Below, piece by piece: positions 27,010 through 36,734 of a DNA stretch of 64,000 bases. A model generated the notes under the pieces. That model did no database searches and was not told the DNA's origin. It worked only from the letters and a program-made list of their open reading frames with translations. This DNA is from Bacteroidota bacterium. GTDB taxonomy: Bacteria > Bacteroidota > Ignavibacteria > SZUA-365. Positions within the stretch are counted from its first letter, which is position 1; each line of letters begins with the position of its first letter. Location of the stretch: the NCBI GenBank assembly GCA_023432805.1, contig JAEYUG010000073.1, positions 1 to 64,000 on the forward strand, written 5' to 3'. Both the position numbers and the translations under genes were made by a program.

Positions 27010-27789
27010 CTACGAGCCGTGGGACTTGAGAAAGGCGCGCATGGCGGTGCGGCGACGCTGATCGGTGGACCATGAATCCCTGCAGGCGATGGCGTTGCGG
27101 TACGACGCGGCGGCAAGGTCGGGCCGATCCATCGCCTCGTAGGTCATGCCGAGTTCGCAATGGTGGCGCAGGATGGTGGGATCCCTGCGAATCGCTGCCT
27201 TGAAGTGACGTACGGAGGCTTCGAAACTGCCGTCAGGGAGTCCCCCGAGCAGAAGATTTGCGAGCTTGCGTTCGATCCACCCGACGTCGGCCACCTCGCG
27301 GTGCCAGGTGCCGTAGATCGTATGTGCAATCTGATTGTCTGCATCGAGCAGAAGCGCGCGGTCGAGTGCTTCACGGATGCGATGCGTCAACCTGACTTTC
27401 TCGCGTCCCCCCGCGAACATCGCAAGACTGCCGAGCGCGGCGGCGTGCAAGGCATGAGCGTTGGCGCTGGCGGGTTCGGCCGCGATCGCCTCCTCCGCAC
27501 ACGCGATCGCACGCTTGTAGCAGGCCTCGGCCTTCGAGCCCACGAGCGCATCTCCTTCGTTGATCCATGAATTCGCGAGGCGCCAGAGCAGCTCCGCGTT
27601 GCGTGGATGCCGCGTGCGCGCCTCGAGCAGCACGGTGCGCTCCTGCTCCCATCGGCAGGCACGGAACAGCGAGTCCGCCATGCGCAGGCTCGACGTCGGC
27701 ACGCGCTCCGACTCCGCCGCAGGCGCACCGAGCGGCATTGCACACAGCAGCATGCCGCTGGTCATCATGAGAATCATGCATCGTGTCAT
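27010..27789 (-). CDS. Exported TPR-repeat protein (RMDN-like)
   Basis: 259 residues from ATG 27789, which has GAGGTG upstream and begins the signal peptide (MTRCMILMMTSGMLLCAMPL, cut near APAAE). The rest is TPR-like helical hairpins: RMADSLFRACRWEQERTVLL, NAELLWRLANSWINEGD, CYKRAIACAEEAIAAEPASA. It then has KVRLTHRIREALDRALLLDA, HTIYGTWHREVADVGWIERK and FKAAIRRDPTILRHHCELGM. The conserved GTWHREVAxxGWIERKLA segment resembles bacterial proteins annotated as regulator-of-microtubule-dynamics-like, a name taken from eukaryotic homologues that says nothing about the role here. It is probably periplasmic or surface-associated. Confidence 0.8.
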   Translation of the reverse strand: MTRCMILMMTSGMLLCAMPLGAPAAESERVPTSSLRMADSLFRACRWEQERTVLLEARTRHPRNAELLWRLANSWINEGDALVGSKAEACYKRAIACAEEAIAAEPASANAHALHAAALGSLAMFAGGREKVRLTHRIREALDRALLLDADNQIAHTIYGTWHREVADVGWIERKLANLLLGGLPDGSFEASVRHFKAAIRRDPTILRHHCELGMTYEAMDRPDLAAASYRNAIACRDSWSTDQRRRTAMRAFLKSHGS

Positions 27790-27990
27790 TGTGCCCACCT
27801 CTCGTTCTGGTACCTGCTTCATCTGCAATGAATAGCGCATGCATGATTCTCGTGTCATGAAATCGTCAAAAATCTGTGCGACCACCGCAGAAGCACCTGA
27901 CGTGCTGCAACCTTTTGCGTACGGGTTTTGTCAAAGTAGGAAGTCCCGCACACCGACGTGCACCCAAACGACATCACCCCCGCACGACCC

Positions 27991-29787
27991 ATGATTCCAT
28001 CCGTACTTCTCCCGACGCACAGCACGATCATGCTCGGCATCGCATGCATGCTGTATGCGACAGCAGATGCCGGCGCGCAGTTCGTGAACACCTATCCCAT
28101 CGTCGACACGCGGCAGTCGGCCTGTTACAACAACACCGCGCAGATCGCCGCGCCTGTACCGGGACAGGCCTTCTTCGGACAGGATGCGCAGCACGCCGGC
28201 AATCAGCCGCAGTACCGCGACAACGGCGACGGGACGGTCACCGACCTGGTCACGGGTCTCACGTGGGTGAAGGCGCGCGGGGCAAAGGTGTCGTGGGAGA
28301 AGGCGCTCGCCGACGCCACGGCTTGCAGGGTGGGGGGGCACGCCGACTGGCGTATGCCCACGATCAAGGAACTCTACTCGCTCATTGATTTCCGAGGGAA
28401 GAGTGCGACAACTGCCGCCGCGTCGATACCCTACCTCGACACCACGTACTTCGACTTCGCCTACGGCAACACCTCCATCGGCGAACGCGTGATCGACTGT
28501 CAGGATTGGAGTGCCACGACCTACGTGCACCTGACCATGGGCGGCGACTCGACCGCCTTCGGTGTGAACTTCGCCGACGGCCGCATCAAGGGCTACGGAA
28601 AAAAGTGGCCCCCGACAGGCGCACGCATGCAGCTCTACGTGCGCTACGTGCGCGGCAACGCGGCATACGGTACGAACAGCTTCGTCGACAACAACGACAG
28701 CACCGTCACCGACCGGGCAACGGGACTCATGTGGGCGAAGCCCGACAGCCGCAGCGCGATGAACTGGTCCGACGCGCTCGCATGGGTGCAGGCGCGCAAC
28801 GCCGCGCAGTGGCGCGGCTACACCGACTGGCGGCTTCCGAACGCGAAGGAGCTGCAGAGCATCGTCGACTACACCCGCTCACCCGCCACGACCAGCTCGC
28901 CGGCGATCGATCCCGTCTTTCTCAGCTCCGCGATCGGCACCACCGAATACCCATTCTACTGGACGAGCACCACGCACCTCGACAACATGGGCGGCGTGTA
29001 TGTCTGCTTCGGCCGCGGCCTCGGCTGGATGCAGCTTCCCCCAACCTTCTCGTGGCAGCTCTACGACGTGCACGGCGCAGGATGCCAGCGCAGCGATCCC
29101 AAAACCGGCAGCGCCACGAACTATCCTCATGGACTGGGTCCGCAGGGCGACATCGTCCGCATCGAGAACCACGTGCGCCTCGTGCGTGGCGGCACAATCG
29201 TGCCCGTCGAGCTGTCGCTCTTCCGCGCCGAGGTGCTGGATGGCGCGGGCAGTGTACGACTCGTGTGGAGGACGCAGAGCGAGACCGCGAACATCGGCTT
29301 CCTCGTTGAGCGACGTCCAGCGGAAGCCTCCGACTGGCAGACGCTGCCGGGGAGTTTCACGGCGGGACACGGCACGACGACCGCACCGCATGACTACGCG
29401 CTGGTCGATGCGCCGGGTGCAGGTCGTTGGCAGTACCGGCTGCGGCAGATGGATGCCGACGGCACGCACGCATACTCGCAGGTGGTTGACGTTGTGATCG
29501 GCGGCGCATCGGCCTCGCACGCACTTGCACTGGCGGTGCATCCGAATCCCGTCACGCGCGGCGCCGATGCCATCGGTGTGCGTTACGCCGTGCCGTCTGC
29601 GGGTCGCGTGCACCTGCAGTTCGTCGACGCACTGGGCCGCATCATGCTCGCGCACGACGAAGACATCGCCGACGTGCAGCCGCGCGAGATCCGGATGTCG
29701 ACCGCGTCGCTCCCGGCCGGATCGTACCTGCTCGTGCTCATCTCGACGCACGGCGTGCGTACTCTGCCGGTCGTCCTTTTGCGGTAG
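27991..29787 (+). CDS. DUF1566 (Lcl) repeat protein with T9SS sorting domain
   Basis: 598 residues from ATG 27991 (a GTG at 27958 would add 11). Signal peptide to about residue 32 (ATADAGAQ). Two DUF1566/Lcl modules follow: DNGDGTVTDLVTGLTWVKA with WRMPTIKELYSLIDF, and DNNDSTVTDRATGLMWAK with WRLPNAKELQSIVDY. This domain occurs in secreted adhesins, including collagen-like Legionella Lcl. An Ig/Fn-like linker (PVELSLFRAEVLDGAGSVRL) leads to a T9SS type-A domain (VHPNPVTRG, FVDALGRIM, LPAGSYLLVLIS). It is likely a surface-exposed adhesin. No cysteine-rich or catalytic motif was seen. Confidence 0.85.
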   Translation: MIPSVLLPTHSTIMLGIACMLYATADAGAQFVNTYPIVDTRQSACYNNTAQIAAPVPGQAFFGQDAQHAGNQPQYRDNGDGTVTDLVTGLTWVKARGAKVSWEKALADATACRVGGHADWRMPTIKELYSLIDFRGKSATTAAASIPYLDTTYFDFAYGNTSIGERVIDCQDWSATTYVHLTMGGDSTAFGVNFADGRIKGYGKKWPPTGARMQLYVRYVRGNAAYGTNSFVDNNDSTVTDRATGLMWAKPDSRSAMNWSDALAWVQARNAAQWRGYTDWRLPNAKELQSIVDYTRSPATTSSPAIDPVFLSSAIGTTEYPFYWTSTTHLDNMGGVYVCFGRGLGWMQLPPTFSWQLYDVHGAGCQRSDPKTGSATNYPHGLGPQGDIVRIENHVRLVRGGTIVPVELSLFRAEVLDGAGSVRLVWRTQSETANIGFLVERRPAEASDWQTLPGSFTAGHGTTTAPHDYALVDAPGAGRWQYRLRQMDADGTHAYSQVVDVVIGGASASHALALAVHPNPVTRGADAIGVRYAVPSAGRVHLQFVDALGRIMLAHDEDIADVQPREIRMSTASLPAGSYLLVLISTHGVRTLPVVLLR

Positions 29788-29884
29788 TGCATCCTGCGGC
29801 GTGACCGCACGGAATCTGGTCTTGCGCATGGGCTGCACATCGGCGATGTTGCAGCCCATCACATTCACAGAAGGGAAACACCAC

Positions 29885-30091
29885 ATGTCACCTGTCATCA
29901 ATCTGGGATCGTTGCCCCCCGACGATCCCATCTATACCGGCCGTGAGGCCACCGTATTCTTCCGACGGAAACCCTCGGAACCGGACGCACCCGGCGCAGA
30001 AGAAACCGATGCGTCCGACGCTGTCACACCCGACGACAGCCTGCCCGAACAGCTGACGAACGATGCTGCCGGTTCTCCGGCAGATGCGTGA
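29885..30091 (+). CDS. Small acidic unknown protein
   Basis: 68 codons from ATG 29885 with AGAAGGGA 8 nt upstream. The N-terminal half has NLGSLPPDDPIYTGREATVF and a basic FFRRK; the C-terminal half is a disordered run of Asp, Glu, Pro and Ala. There is no signal peptide and no recognised domain. Codon use looks like that of neighbouring genes and the ribosome site is convincing, so I accept it as a gene, but it is short. It lies between two T9SS cargo genes and 65 bp upstream of the second. Confidence 0.5.
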   Translation: MSPVINLGSLPPDDPIYTGREATVFFRRKPSEPDAPGAEETDASDAVTPDDSLPEQLTNDAAGSPADA

Positions 30092-30156
30092 ACGGAGATT
30101 GACATTGTCTCGGGCATCGCCGAGATTGAACACTCCTCACATAATGCGGTGGCTCC

Positions 30157-32208
30157 ATGAACACGTTTCGTGCGTTTTCATTCGCAGTGCTCATCGTGAC
30201 GGCGTCCGTCGCGCACGGGCAGTCCTTCTGGTCACAGGTGCCGACACCATACGGCGGGGAGATCACATGCCTGCATCAGCGTGGCTATACGACGCTCGCA
30301 GGAACGCGCGACGGAGTCTACCGATCGGATGATTACGGCTTTTCATGGCGGCAGACGAGCCTGCGCTCGCGTGTGATCGAAGGCCTCTCATCCAATGCCG
30401 ACGGACTCTTCGCTGCCGCAACAGTCGACGGCGTGCATGTCTCCACGGACCTGGGACGTACATGGTCGCTCACCGGCTTCACCACACCGACCTACGGTGT
30501 TGCCGTCACGAGGCAGGGCTGGCTGCTCGCCGGCGTCGGTGAATACGGTCTGACGGGAAAGGTGTTTCGCAGCACCGACAGCGGTCGCACATGGAACCGG
30601 GCGACATTCTCCACCCCGAACGCCCGCATCATCAACATGCTCGTCACCAGCAGGGGCACGGTTGTCGCCGCAATCCATGGCATTACATCGGATGGGCTGG
30701 ACCGTATCATCTACTCCAGCGATGACGGCTGGACGTGGAACTATGGGAATCACTATGATGCGTACAACGGCTCCCTCACCGAGGGACCCTCTGGTGATCT
30801 CTACGCGATCAGCACAACCGGCGGCATCCTTCATTCGAGCGATGATGGAAGAACATGGTCGCATCATCGCTTCTCTCCCTATTGCCTGTTCAACAACAGC
30901 GCTCTCGCCATCGATCCAGACGGGAACATCTTCGTCAGCAACCGCTTTCTGTACCGCGGCAGCGAAGCCGCCCTCGACGAATGGAACCTCGTCGACTCCA
31001 CGGAGTTCCGGGCCATGCTCGCACCCACGCGCGGGCTCGTCATCGGTGGCGGCGAGGATGGAATCGCGCAGTCGTACAATGGCGGCACCTCCTGGCAGGC
31101 ATCGTCAATCGGCATGCGTGCGCACTCCACGCGAGGGGTCGCCATCGATGCCGCAGACAATCTGTGGATGGGGAATCTGCGCTCGACCGATCACGGCATG
31201 CGCTGGACCTGGAGCACCATGCCCGTCAATCCGGACCTGCTGCACACCGATGCAGACGGCCGTCTCTTCGCCGTCACGTACTCGCCGGATCATTGTGTGT
31301 ACCGCTCCACCGATGGCGGCACCTGGACGCGTGCCCTGTCGAATGCATTTGTCTACTTCATCCGAACGTTGAATGGACGGCTGCACGTCGGAACATCCAA
31401 CGACGTCAGGGTGAGCGATGACAACGGATCGACCTGGCGCACCCTGCTCCCGACTATGGCGCGCGATGTAGCGTGGGGTCCCGGCGGCATCCTCTACCAT
31501 ATCGTGGACGCGCAGGGAGTCAGACGCACCGACACCACGACCCACGTGACGACGGTGATCAATGCCGGACTCCCCACCGACAGGTACGGCAACATCTTCA
31601 GCACGCGACTCGTCGTGGATGCGCAGGGCAGCCTGTACATGGGTGTCGACGGCGTGGGTCTGTATCGGTCGACAGACGAGGGCCGCAGCTGGAGTCTCGT
31701 GCATGCTGTCGCCGCATCCATTCGTGACATCCGCCTCCTCGAACCGTCGATCATCGTGCTCGCGACCTACGGCGATGGGGTGCACGTCAGTCATGATGGG
31801 GGAGGGGAATGGGAGACCGTCAACGAGGGACTCGCGAATCTGCGCGTGCTGGCACTCGACATCGATCGTGTCGGATATCTCTACGCAAGTACCGACGGAA
31901 GCAGTCTCTTCCGCAGTCTGCGCTCGATCACGCCGGCACGGGTACCGCTGACATGGCAGCTCGGCGTGAGTCCGAATCCCGCCACGACGCATGCCGACCT
32001 GCATGTGCGCGTTCCGGAAGATGCCCAGGTGCGCGCGACGCTCCACGACGTGCTCGGCAGGGAAATCCGCATGGTGTTTGATGGATTTCTTCGAGCAGGA
32101 GACAATACAATCGCACTGCCCACGACGACACTCCCGTCGGGAAGCTACTGGATCCGCCTGTTCAGTCCGATCGGACTGCAGCAGCAGCGTCTCGTCATCG
32201 TGCACTGA
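30157..32208 (+). CDS. BNR/Asp-box propeller protein with T9SS sorting domain
   Basis: 683 residues; signal peptide 1-22 (VTASVAHGQ). About eleven Asp-box-like motifs of form SxDxGxTW follow at regular spacing (YRSDDYGFSW, VSTDLGRTW, RSTDSGRTW, YSSDDGWTW, HSSDDGRTW, RSTDEGRSW and others). This fits one or two sialidase- or Ycf48-like beta-propellers. The catalytic Arg triad and Tyr/Glu pair of true sialidases are not evident, so an enzymatic role is not claimed. The last 85 residues are a T9SS type-A-like domain (VSPNPATTHADL, LHDVLGREI, LPSGSYWIRL). A bidirectional terminator follows. Confidence 0.85.
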   Translation: MNTFRAFSFAVLIVTASVAHGQSFWSQVPTPYGGEITCLHQRGYTTLAGTRDGVYRSDDYGFSWRQTSLRSRVIEGLSSNADGLFAAATVDGVHVSTDLGRTWSLTGFTTPTYGVAVTRQGWLLAGVGEYGLTGKVFRSTDSGRTWNRATFSTPNARIINMLVTSRGTVVAAIHGITSDGLDRIIYSSDDGWTWNYGNHYDAYNGSLTEGPSGDLYAISTTGGILHSSDDGRTWSHHRFSPYCLFNNSALAIDPDGNIFVSNRFLYRGSEAALDEWNLVDSTEFRAMLAPTRGLVIGGGEDGIAQSYNGGTSWQASSIGMRAHSTRGVAIDAADNLWMGNLRSTDHGMRWTWSTMPVNPDLLHTDADGRLFAVTYSPDHCVYRSTDGGTWTRALSNAFVYFIRTLNGRLHVGTSNDVRVSDDNGSTWRTLLPTMARDVAWGPGGILYHIVDAQGVRRTDTTTHVTTVINAGLPTDRYGNIFSTRLVVDAQGSLYMGVDGVGLYRSTDEGRSWSLVHAVAASIRDIRLLEPSIIVLATYGDGVHVSHDGGGEWETVNEGLANLRVLALDIDRVGYLYASTDGSSLFRSLRSITPARVPLTWQLGVSPNPATTHADLHVRVPEDAQVRATLHDVLGREIRMVFDGFLRAGDNTIALPTTTLPSGSYWIRLFSPIGLQQQRLVIVH

Positions 32209-32230
32209 CGCGCGCATCGGGCGGGACAAA

Positions 32231-32257
32231 AAAACCGGACCCACGGGTCCGGTTTTT
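32231..32257. terminator. Bidirectional rho-independent terminator
   Basis: AAAACCGGACCC-acg-GGTCCGGTTTT (with one extra G) between the convergent BNR gene (+) and TolC-like gene (-). The A-run on one side and T-run on the other allow it to work in both directions. Confidence 0.9.
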
Positions 32258-32289
32258 CGTTCGTGCACGGTCGGGAAAAGGGACGGGGG

Positions 32290-33633
32290 TCAGCGTCCGG
32301 TGATCTGGAGGTATTGCACGACGAGGGTGCGGCAGGCTGCGCGCGATTCGACCAGACGGTCGTCTGTGTGCTGGAGGTCCGCCTGCGCCTCGAGCAGATC
32401 GGCAAGCGAGCCGATGCCCTGCTGCCAGGCATCCCTCGCGAGGGCGACGTGTTCTGCGGCCTGTGCACGGGCCTGCTGCCGCAGCCCGATCTGCCGCCAG
32501 GCGTCGCCGAGATCGAGGCGGACCTTGTCCATTTCCAGCCGCAGCAGCTCGATGTTGTTACGCTGTTCGGTGCGGGCGACCTCGGTCTCCAGGGCATGCC
32601 GCTCTAGATCGTGTGCACCGCCCCACCAGGCGGAGATGGGAATCGACAGGGTGCCGAATACTGCGCTGATGGTGCGGCCGTCATTCCGGTCGAGCTGGAT
32701 GTAGCGGCCTGTCACTCCCACGGCGATCGAAGGCAGGTATGCGCCCCGTGCGAGATCTGTCTGAAGTGCGCCCGCTGCGACGGATTGCTCGAGCAGCTGA
32801 TATTCGGGGCGGCGACGGACGGCTTCCGCATGGTCGACCGCGAGTGCACGGGGATCGTCGATCACGATGTTCGAATCCGCCAGCACGATGCCATCCTCAA
32901 AGGGAATCCCCACATACTGGCAGAGAGCCATCGTCGCGAGGGTGATGCCGCTCTCGAGTTTCGAAAGGTCGGCCCGCAGATCGGCATGCTTCAACTGCAC
33001 GCGCAGCAGATCGTTGCGCACCGTGAGTCCCGCAGCGACCGCATCTGCCACCTGCCGCTCGAGGGCGTCAAGCATGGTCTCGTACGCGTCGAGGGTGCGG
33101 CGCTTCTCGCGCAGCATCACGACGCGCCACCAGTGGTCCTCGACGGTCCGTGCCACGGTCTGTTCGGCGAGCAGGCGACGCGCGGCGTGGACCTCAACGT
33201 TGAGCGCGGCGAGCCGGTTGCCGGCGAGAATGCGTCCGCCTGCGAAGACGGGTTGGACGATGTCGATCGATCCGATGACGGCGCTGCTGAGGAAGCTGGT
33301 GGTCGAGGCGGGAAGGTACGCGAACTCGGTGGCGAGGGGAATGTGGAGGGGATTCCCGTCGTAGACAGGAAGATTGCCGCCGCTCGTGCGCAGCTCGACG
33401 AGGTCCTTCTCGGCGCGGAAGGCCTGCACACCCGCGTCAATGGTGGGGAAGTATCTGCTCAGCGCCATCGTGCGTGCATGCACAGCGGCGCGCTGATGCA
33501 ATGCGGCGGTGACGGTGGCGGCATTGTCGCGCAGGGCCATGGCGCGGCAGGAATCGAGGGTGAGCACGCGCTGCGCCTCGAGAGGTGCGGCTCCGCACGC
33601 GAGCAGGACCAACGTGATCAGCATGCGTCTCAT
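32290..33633 (-). CDS. TolC-family outer-membrane efflux channel
   Basis: 447 residues from ATG 33633, which has AGGAGG at 7 nt and overlaps the stop of the RND pump gene (ATGA). Signal peptide about 1-20 (LLACGAAPLEAQ). The body has the two-fold helical repeat of outer-membrane efflux proteins: LTLDSCRAMALRDNAATVTA opens the first half and HAEAVRRRPEYQLLEQSVAA the second. Long coiled-coil segments are visible (RIEAL-type helices, DAWQQGIGSLADLLEAQADL near the end). It forms the exit duct of the tripartite pump encoded with the two upstream genes. Length is normal for the family. Confidence 0.93.
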   Translation of the reverse strand: MRRMLITLVLLACGAAPLEAQRVLTLDSCRAMALRDNAATVTAALHQRAAVHARTMALSRYFPTIDAGVQAFRAEKDLVELRTSGGNLPVYDGNPLHIPLATEFAYLPASTTSFLSSAVIGSIDIVQPVFAGGRILAGNRLAALNVEVHAARRLLAEQTVARTVEDHWWRVVMLREKRRTLDAYETMLDALERQVADAVAAGLTVRNDLLRVQLKHADLRADLSKLESGITLATMALCQYVGIPFEDGIVLADSNIVIDDPRALAVDHAEAVRRRPEYQLLEQSVAAGALQTDLARGAYLPSIAVGVTGRYIQLDRNDGRTISAVFGTLSIPISAWWGGAHDLERHALETEVARTEQRNNIELLRLEMDKVRLDLGDAWRQIGLRQQARAQAAEHVALARDAWQQGIGSLADLLEAQADLQHTDDRLVESRAACRTLVVQYLQITGR

Positions 33634-36600
33634 GCAGGTACCTCCTCGGCAGTCACGGCGTCGTTGCGGTGGAAGTAGTAGTAAAGCACGGGCAGCACGA
33701 GCAGCGAGAGCACGAGCGCGAAGAGAAGACCGAAGCACACGACGGCCCCGACGGGTCCCCAGAGCGAGGATCCGCTTACGATCATGGGCACGACACCCAC
33801 CGCGGCCGCGGCGCTCGTCAGGAAGATCGGGCGCATGCGTCGCTTCCCCGCGCTGATGGCGGCCTCCTCGATCGAGTGCCCGTGCTCGCGACGCAGCGTC
33901 TCCGCATGCGACACGTAGATGATGCCGTTGCGCACGACCACGCCCATGAGTCCCACGAGACCGATGAATGCTGTCACACCGAATGGATAGCCGGTGACGA
34001 GCATCCCCACCGCCGCTCCGAAGATGCTGAGCGGCAGGGTGGTCATGATGAGCAGGGAGGTGGCGACCTTGCGGAACTGCAGCATGAGAATGACGAAGAT
34101 GATGAGCACGCTGACGGCGAGGGAGTAGTAGAAGGGTGTGATGTAGTCCTTGCTGTCGAGGTCGTCGCCACCGTGCGTGAGTGTGACGCCGTCAGGCAGG
34201 GCAAGGGCGTCGATCTTCGGACGGATTCTGTTAAAGACGACCGAGGAATAGATGCCGCGCTCGACTTCCGCTGTGACGGTGATGGAGCGTACGCCGTTGC
34301 GGTGGACGATCTCGCCGTGGGACCAGCCCGGTTCCACCATGGCCACGTTGCGAACCGGCACGGATGCGGTGAGGAAGGGGGAGGTCACGTATTGATCGGC
34401 GACGTCGTGCACGCCGGGCGTGCCGATGCGGTCGGAGCGCAGGACGACGTCGAGCGCGCGATCTCCTTCCCATACGGTGGCGACGGGGAAGCCGCTCGTG
34501 CCGACCATGAGAGAGTAGGCGAGCAGGGTGTTCGAAATGCCGAGGCGGGCGGCCTCGTCGCGATGCAGGGTGACGTCGATCGCAGGCTGGGGCTGCCGCC
34601 AGTCCGTACGCACGAACTCGGTGCCGGGGGTGGTGCGCAGGATTGCAGCGACGCGGTCTGCGGTGCGCATGAGTGCGGGGATGCTGTCACCGGTGATGCG
34701 CACCTCGATCGGCGACGCGGCGACGGCCATCACGAGTTGCTTCCACTTGATGTCGGCGTTCGGCCAGACGCCGCGCAGTTCCCTGCTGTAGTCGTCGAGC
34801 ACATCGGGTGTGACGTCGGCGGACGCTGTCAGGACGACCATCTGCCCGTAGTTCCGCGCGGGAAAGGCAGGCGCGTACATCGTATGAAACCGTGGCGAGC
34901 TCGTACCGACGAAGGATGTCACGACGCTGATGCGACTGTCGGCACGCAGGCGCGCCTCGATGGCGCGCATCACGGTGTCGGTCTGGGCGAGCGATGCGCC
35001 CTGCGGGAGGAAGACCTCGACGGCGAACTGGTTGCGCTCGATCTTCGGGAAGCTCTGCTGCGGGATGAGGGCGAGCATGACTGCACCGCACAGCACCGAG
35101 GCGATCCCGACGGCGACCACACGTGTCTTGTGGCGGAAGGCTGCTTCGATGAGGCGGTCGTACCAGCGCTGCAGCAGCGTGAGCGTGTCACCTCTGCGGC
35201 GGGTGTGTTCGGGCGCGCGCACGCCAGTCGTGATGTACCGGTAGTTGAGCAGGGGAATGAGTGTGACCGAAATGACCAGCGACACGAGCAGCGCATAGGA
35301 GATCGTCAGCGGCAGCGACCGCACGAAGTCGCCCGCAACACCTTTGAGGAAGAAGGGGACGGGCAGGAAGCAGACGATGATGATGACGGTTGCCGAAACG
35401 ACCGACCCGAAGAGCTCGGTTACACTGCGTGACCCGGCCTCGTAGGGTGTCATCCCCTGGTCGAGTTTCTCGATGTAGTTGTCGATGATCACCACCGCAT
35501 CGTCGACGGTGATGCCGAGCACGATGATGAGTCCCGCCAGCGATACGGTCTGCAGATCCATGCCGCTCACCCACATGAGTCCGATGGCGATCGAGATGGA
35601 TGCGGGGATGGAGATGGCTGCGATGCGCGCCACGCGCATCGGCAGGAGCAGCAGGGTCACGAGGATGACCGCGATGATGGCGATCGCGAACTCCTTGAGG
35701 AAGTTGTTGATGGCGTGGGAGACTGCGTCGGGAATGTTCGAGATCGTGACGATCGAGACATCCTCGGGCAGCGTGCGGTCGAATGCGTCGATCACCCCGC
35801 CGACATCTGCCCCGAAACGGGTGACGTTGTTGCCCGGCACCATTTCGAGCGAGACGATGATGCACTTCGTGCCGTTGACACGCACGAACGAGGTGGGATC
35901 CGGATACTCGCGCACGACGCGGGCGACATCCTTGACGCGCAGCACATTGCGCATGGGATCGGCATGGATGATCTGCTCGGCGATGTCCTGTTCGGATGTG
36001 AACGCAGGCATGACGTGCACGGGACGCACGAGGCGACCGTCGTCGATCTCGCCTGCATATGAGACCGCGTCCTGCGGTTTCAGCGCGGTGAGCATCTGCA
36101 CGGGCTTGATGCCGTACTGGGCGAGGCGCGCGTCATCAACGTGCACACCGATCTGCTCGGTCTGTACACCGTACTGCCGCACGCGTGAGACCGACGGGAC
36201 CTTGCGGACCTCCGCCTCGAGAGCCTGCACCCAGGTTTCGAGTTCACGGTAGGTGCGGGTGTCGGATTCGATTGCCAGCAACAGGGCGGACGTGTTGCCG
36301 AAATCGTTGTCGGCGGTCAATGATCGCACACCCGATGGCAGGGTCGGTTTCAGTTCATTGAGTCCGTGCCGCAGCTTCGTCCAGAATGCATCCTGATTCC
36401 GTTCCTCTTCGGAGATGTGCACGTAGATGACCATGACGTTCTCCTTTGAAATGGAGATCGTCCTGGCCCGGTCGATGGACTTGTACTGGAACAGGTACTG
36501 CTCCACCTTTGTCGTCAGCTGCTGCTCGACCTGCTGCGACGACGCGCCTGGATAGACGGCAATGATGGTTCCAACCGGTACATCGAACTGTGGCCATTCA

Positions 36601-36734
36601 TCCCGCGGCATGATGAACAGGGCCAGCACGCCGAAGAGCATGAGTCCCCCGAAGGCGAGATACAGCACCTGCCTGTTCTGCAGCAGCACGTCGAGCAGTG
36701 TGCGCGTCCGCGTCGTGTGCGTGTCCCCGTTCAT
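33630..36734 (-). CDS. RND-family efflux transporter permease
   Basis: 1034 residues, the usual length for an inner-membrane AcrB/HAE1-type RND pump. TM1 is near 25-45 (VLYLAFGGLMLFGVLALFIM), then the first periplasmic porter loop, TM2-TM6 about 335-535, TM7 about 555, the second loop, and TM8-TM12 about 860-1020. TM4 carries the proton-relay Asp pair in GITVDDAVVIIDNYIEK. The SxEERNQD-type first loop and single-gene organisation suggest an HAE1/HAE2-like drug or hydrophobe exporter, not a heavy-metal CzcA, since the metal motif is not seen. It overlaps the adaptor gene by 4 bp upstream and the TolC gene by 4 bp downstream. Confidence 0.95.
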   Translation of the reverse strand: MNGDTHTTRTRTLLDVLLQNRQVLYLAFGGLMLFGVLALFIMPRDEWPQFDVPVGTIIAVYPGASSQQVEQQLTTKVEQYLFQYKSIDRARTISISKENVMVIYVHISEEERNQDAFWTKLRHGLNELKPTLPSGVRSLTADNDFGNTSALLLAIESDTRTYRELETWVQALEAEVRKVPSVSRVRQYGVQTEQIGVHVDDARLAQYGIKPVQMLTALKPQDAVSYAGEIDDGRLVRPVHVMPAFTSEQDIAEQIIHADPMRNVLRVKDVARVVREYPDPTSFVRVNGTKCIIVSLEMVPGNNVTRFGADVGGVIDAFDRTLPEDVSIVTISNIPDAVSHAINNFLKEFAIAIIAVILVTLLLLPMRVARIAAISIPASISIAIGLMWVSGMDLQTVSLAGLIIVLGITVDDAVVIIDNYIEKLDQGMTPYEAGSRSVTELFGSVVSATVIIIVCFLPVPFFLKGVAGDFVRSLPLTISYALLVSLVISVTLIPLLNYRYITTGVRAPEHTRRRGDTLTLLQRWYDRLIEAAFRHKTRVVAVGIASVLCGAVMLALIPQQSFPKIERNQFAVEVFLPQGASLAQTDTVMRAIEARLRADSRISVVTSFVGTSSPRFHTMYAPAFPARNYGQMVVLTASADVTPDVLDDYSRELRGVWPNADIKWKQLVMAVAASPIEVRITGDSIPALMRTADRVAAILRTTPGTEFVRTDWRQPQPAIDVTLHRDEAARLGISNTLLAYSLMVGTSGFPVATVWEGDRALDVVLRSDRIGTPGVHDVADQYVTSPFLTASVPVRNVAMVEPGWSHGEIVHRNGVRSITVTAEVERGIYSSVVFNRIRPKIDALALPDGVTLTHGGDDLDSKDYITPFYYSLAVSVLIIFVILMLQFRKVATSLLIMTTLPLSIFGAAVGMLVTGYPFGVTAFIGLVGLMGVVVRNGIIYVSHAETLRREHGHSIEEAAISAGKRRMRPIFLTSAAAAVGVVPMIVSGSSLWGPVGAVVCFGLLFALVLSLLVLPVLYYYFHRNDAVTAEEVPA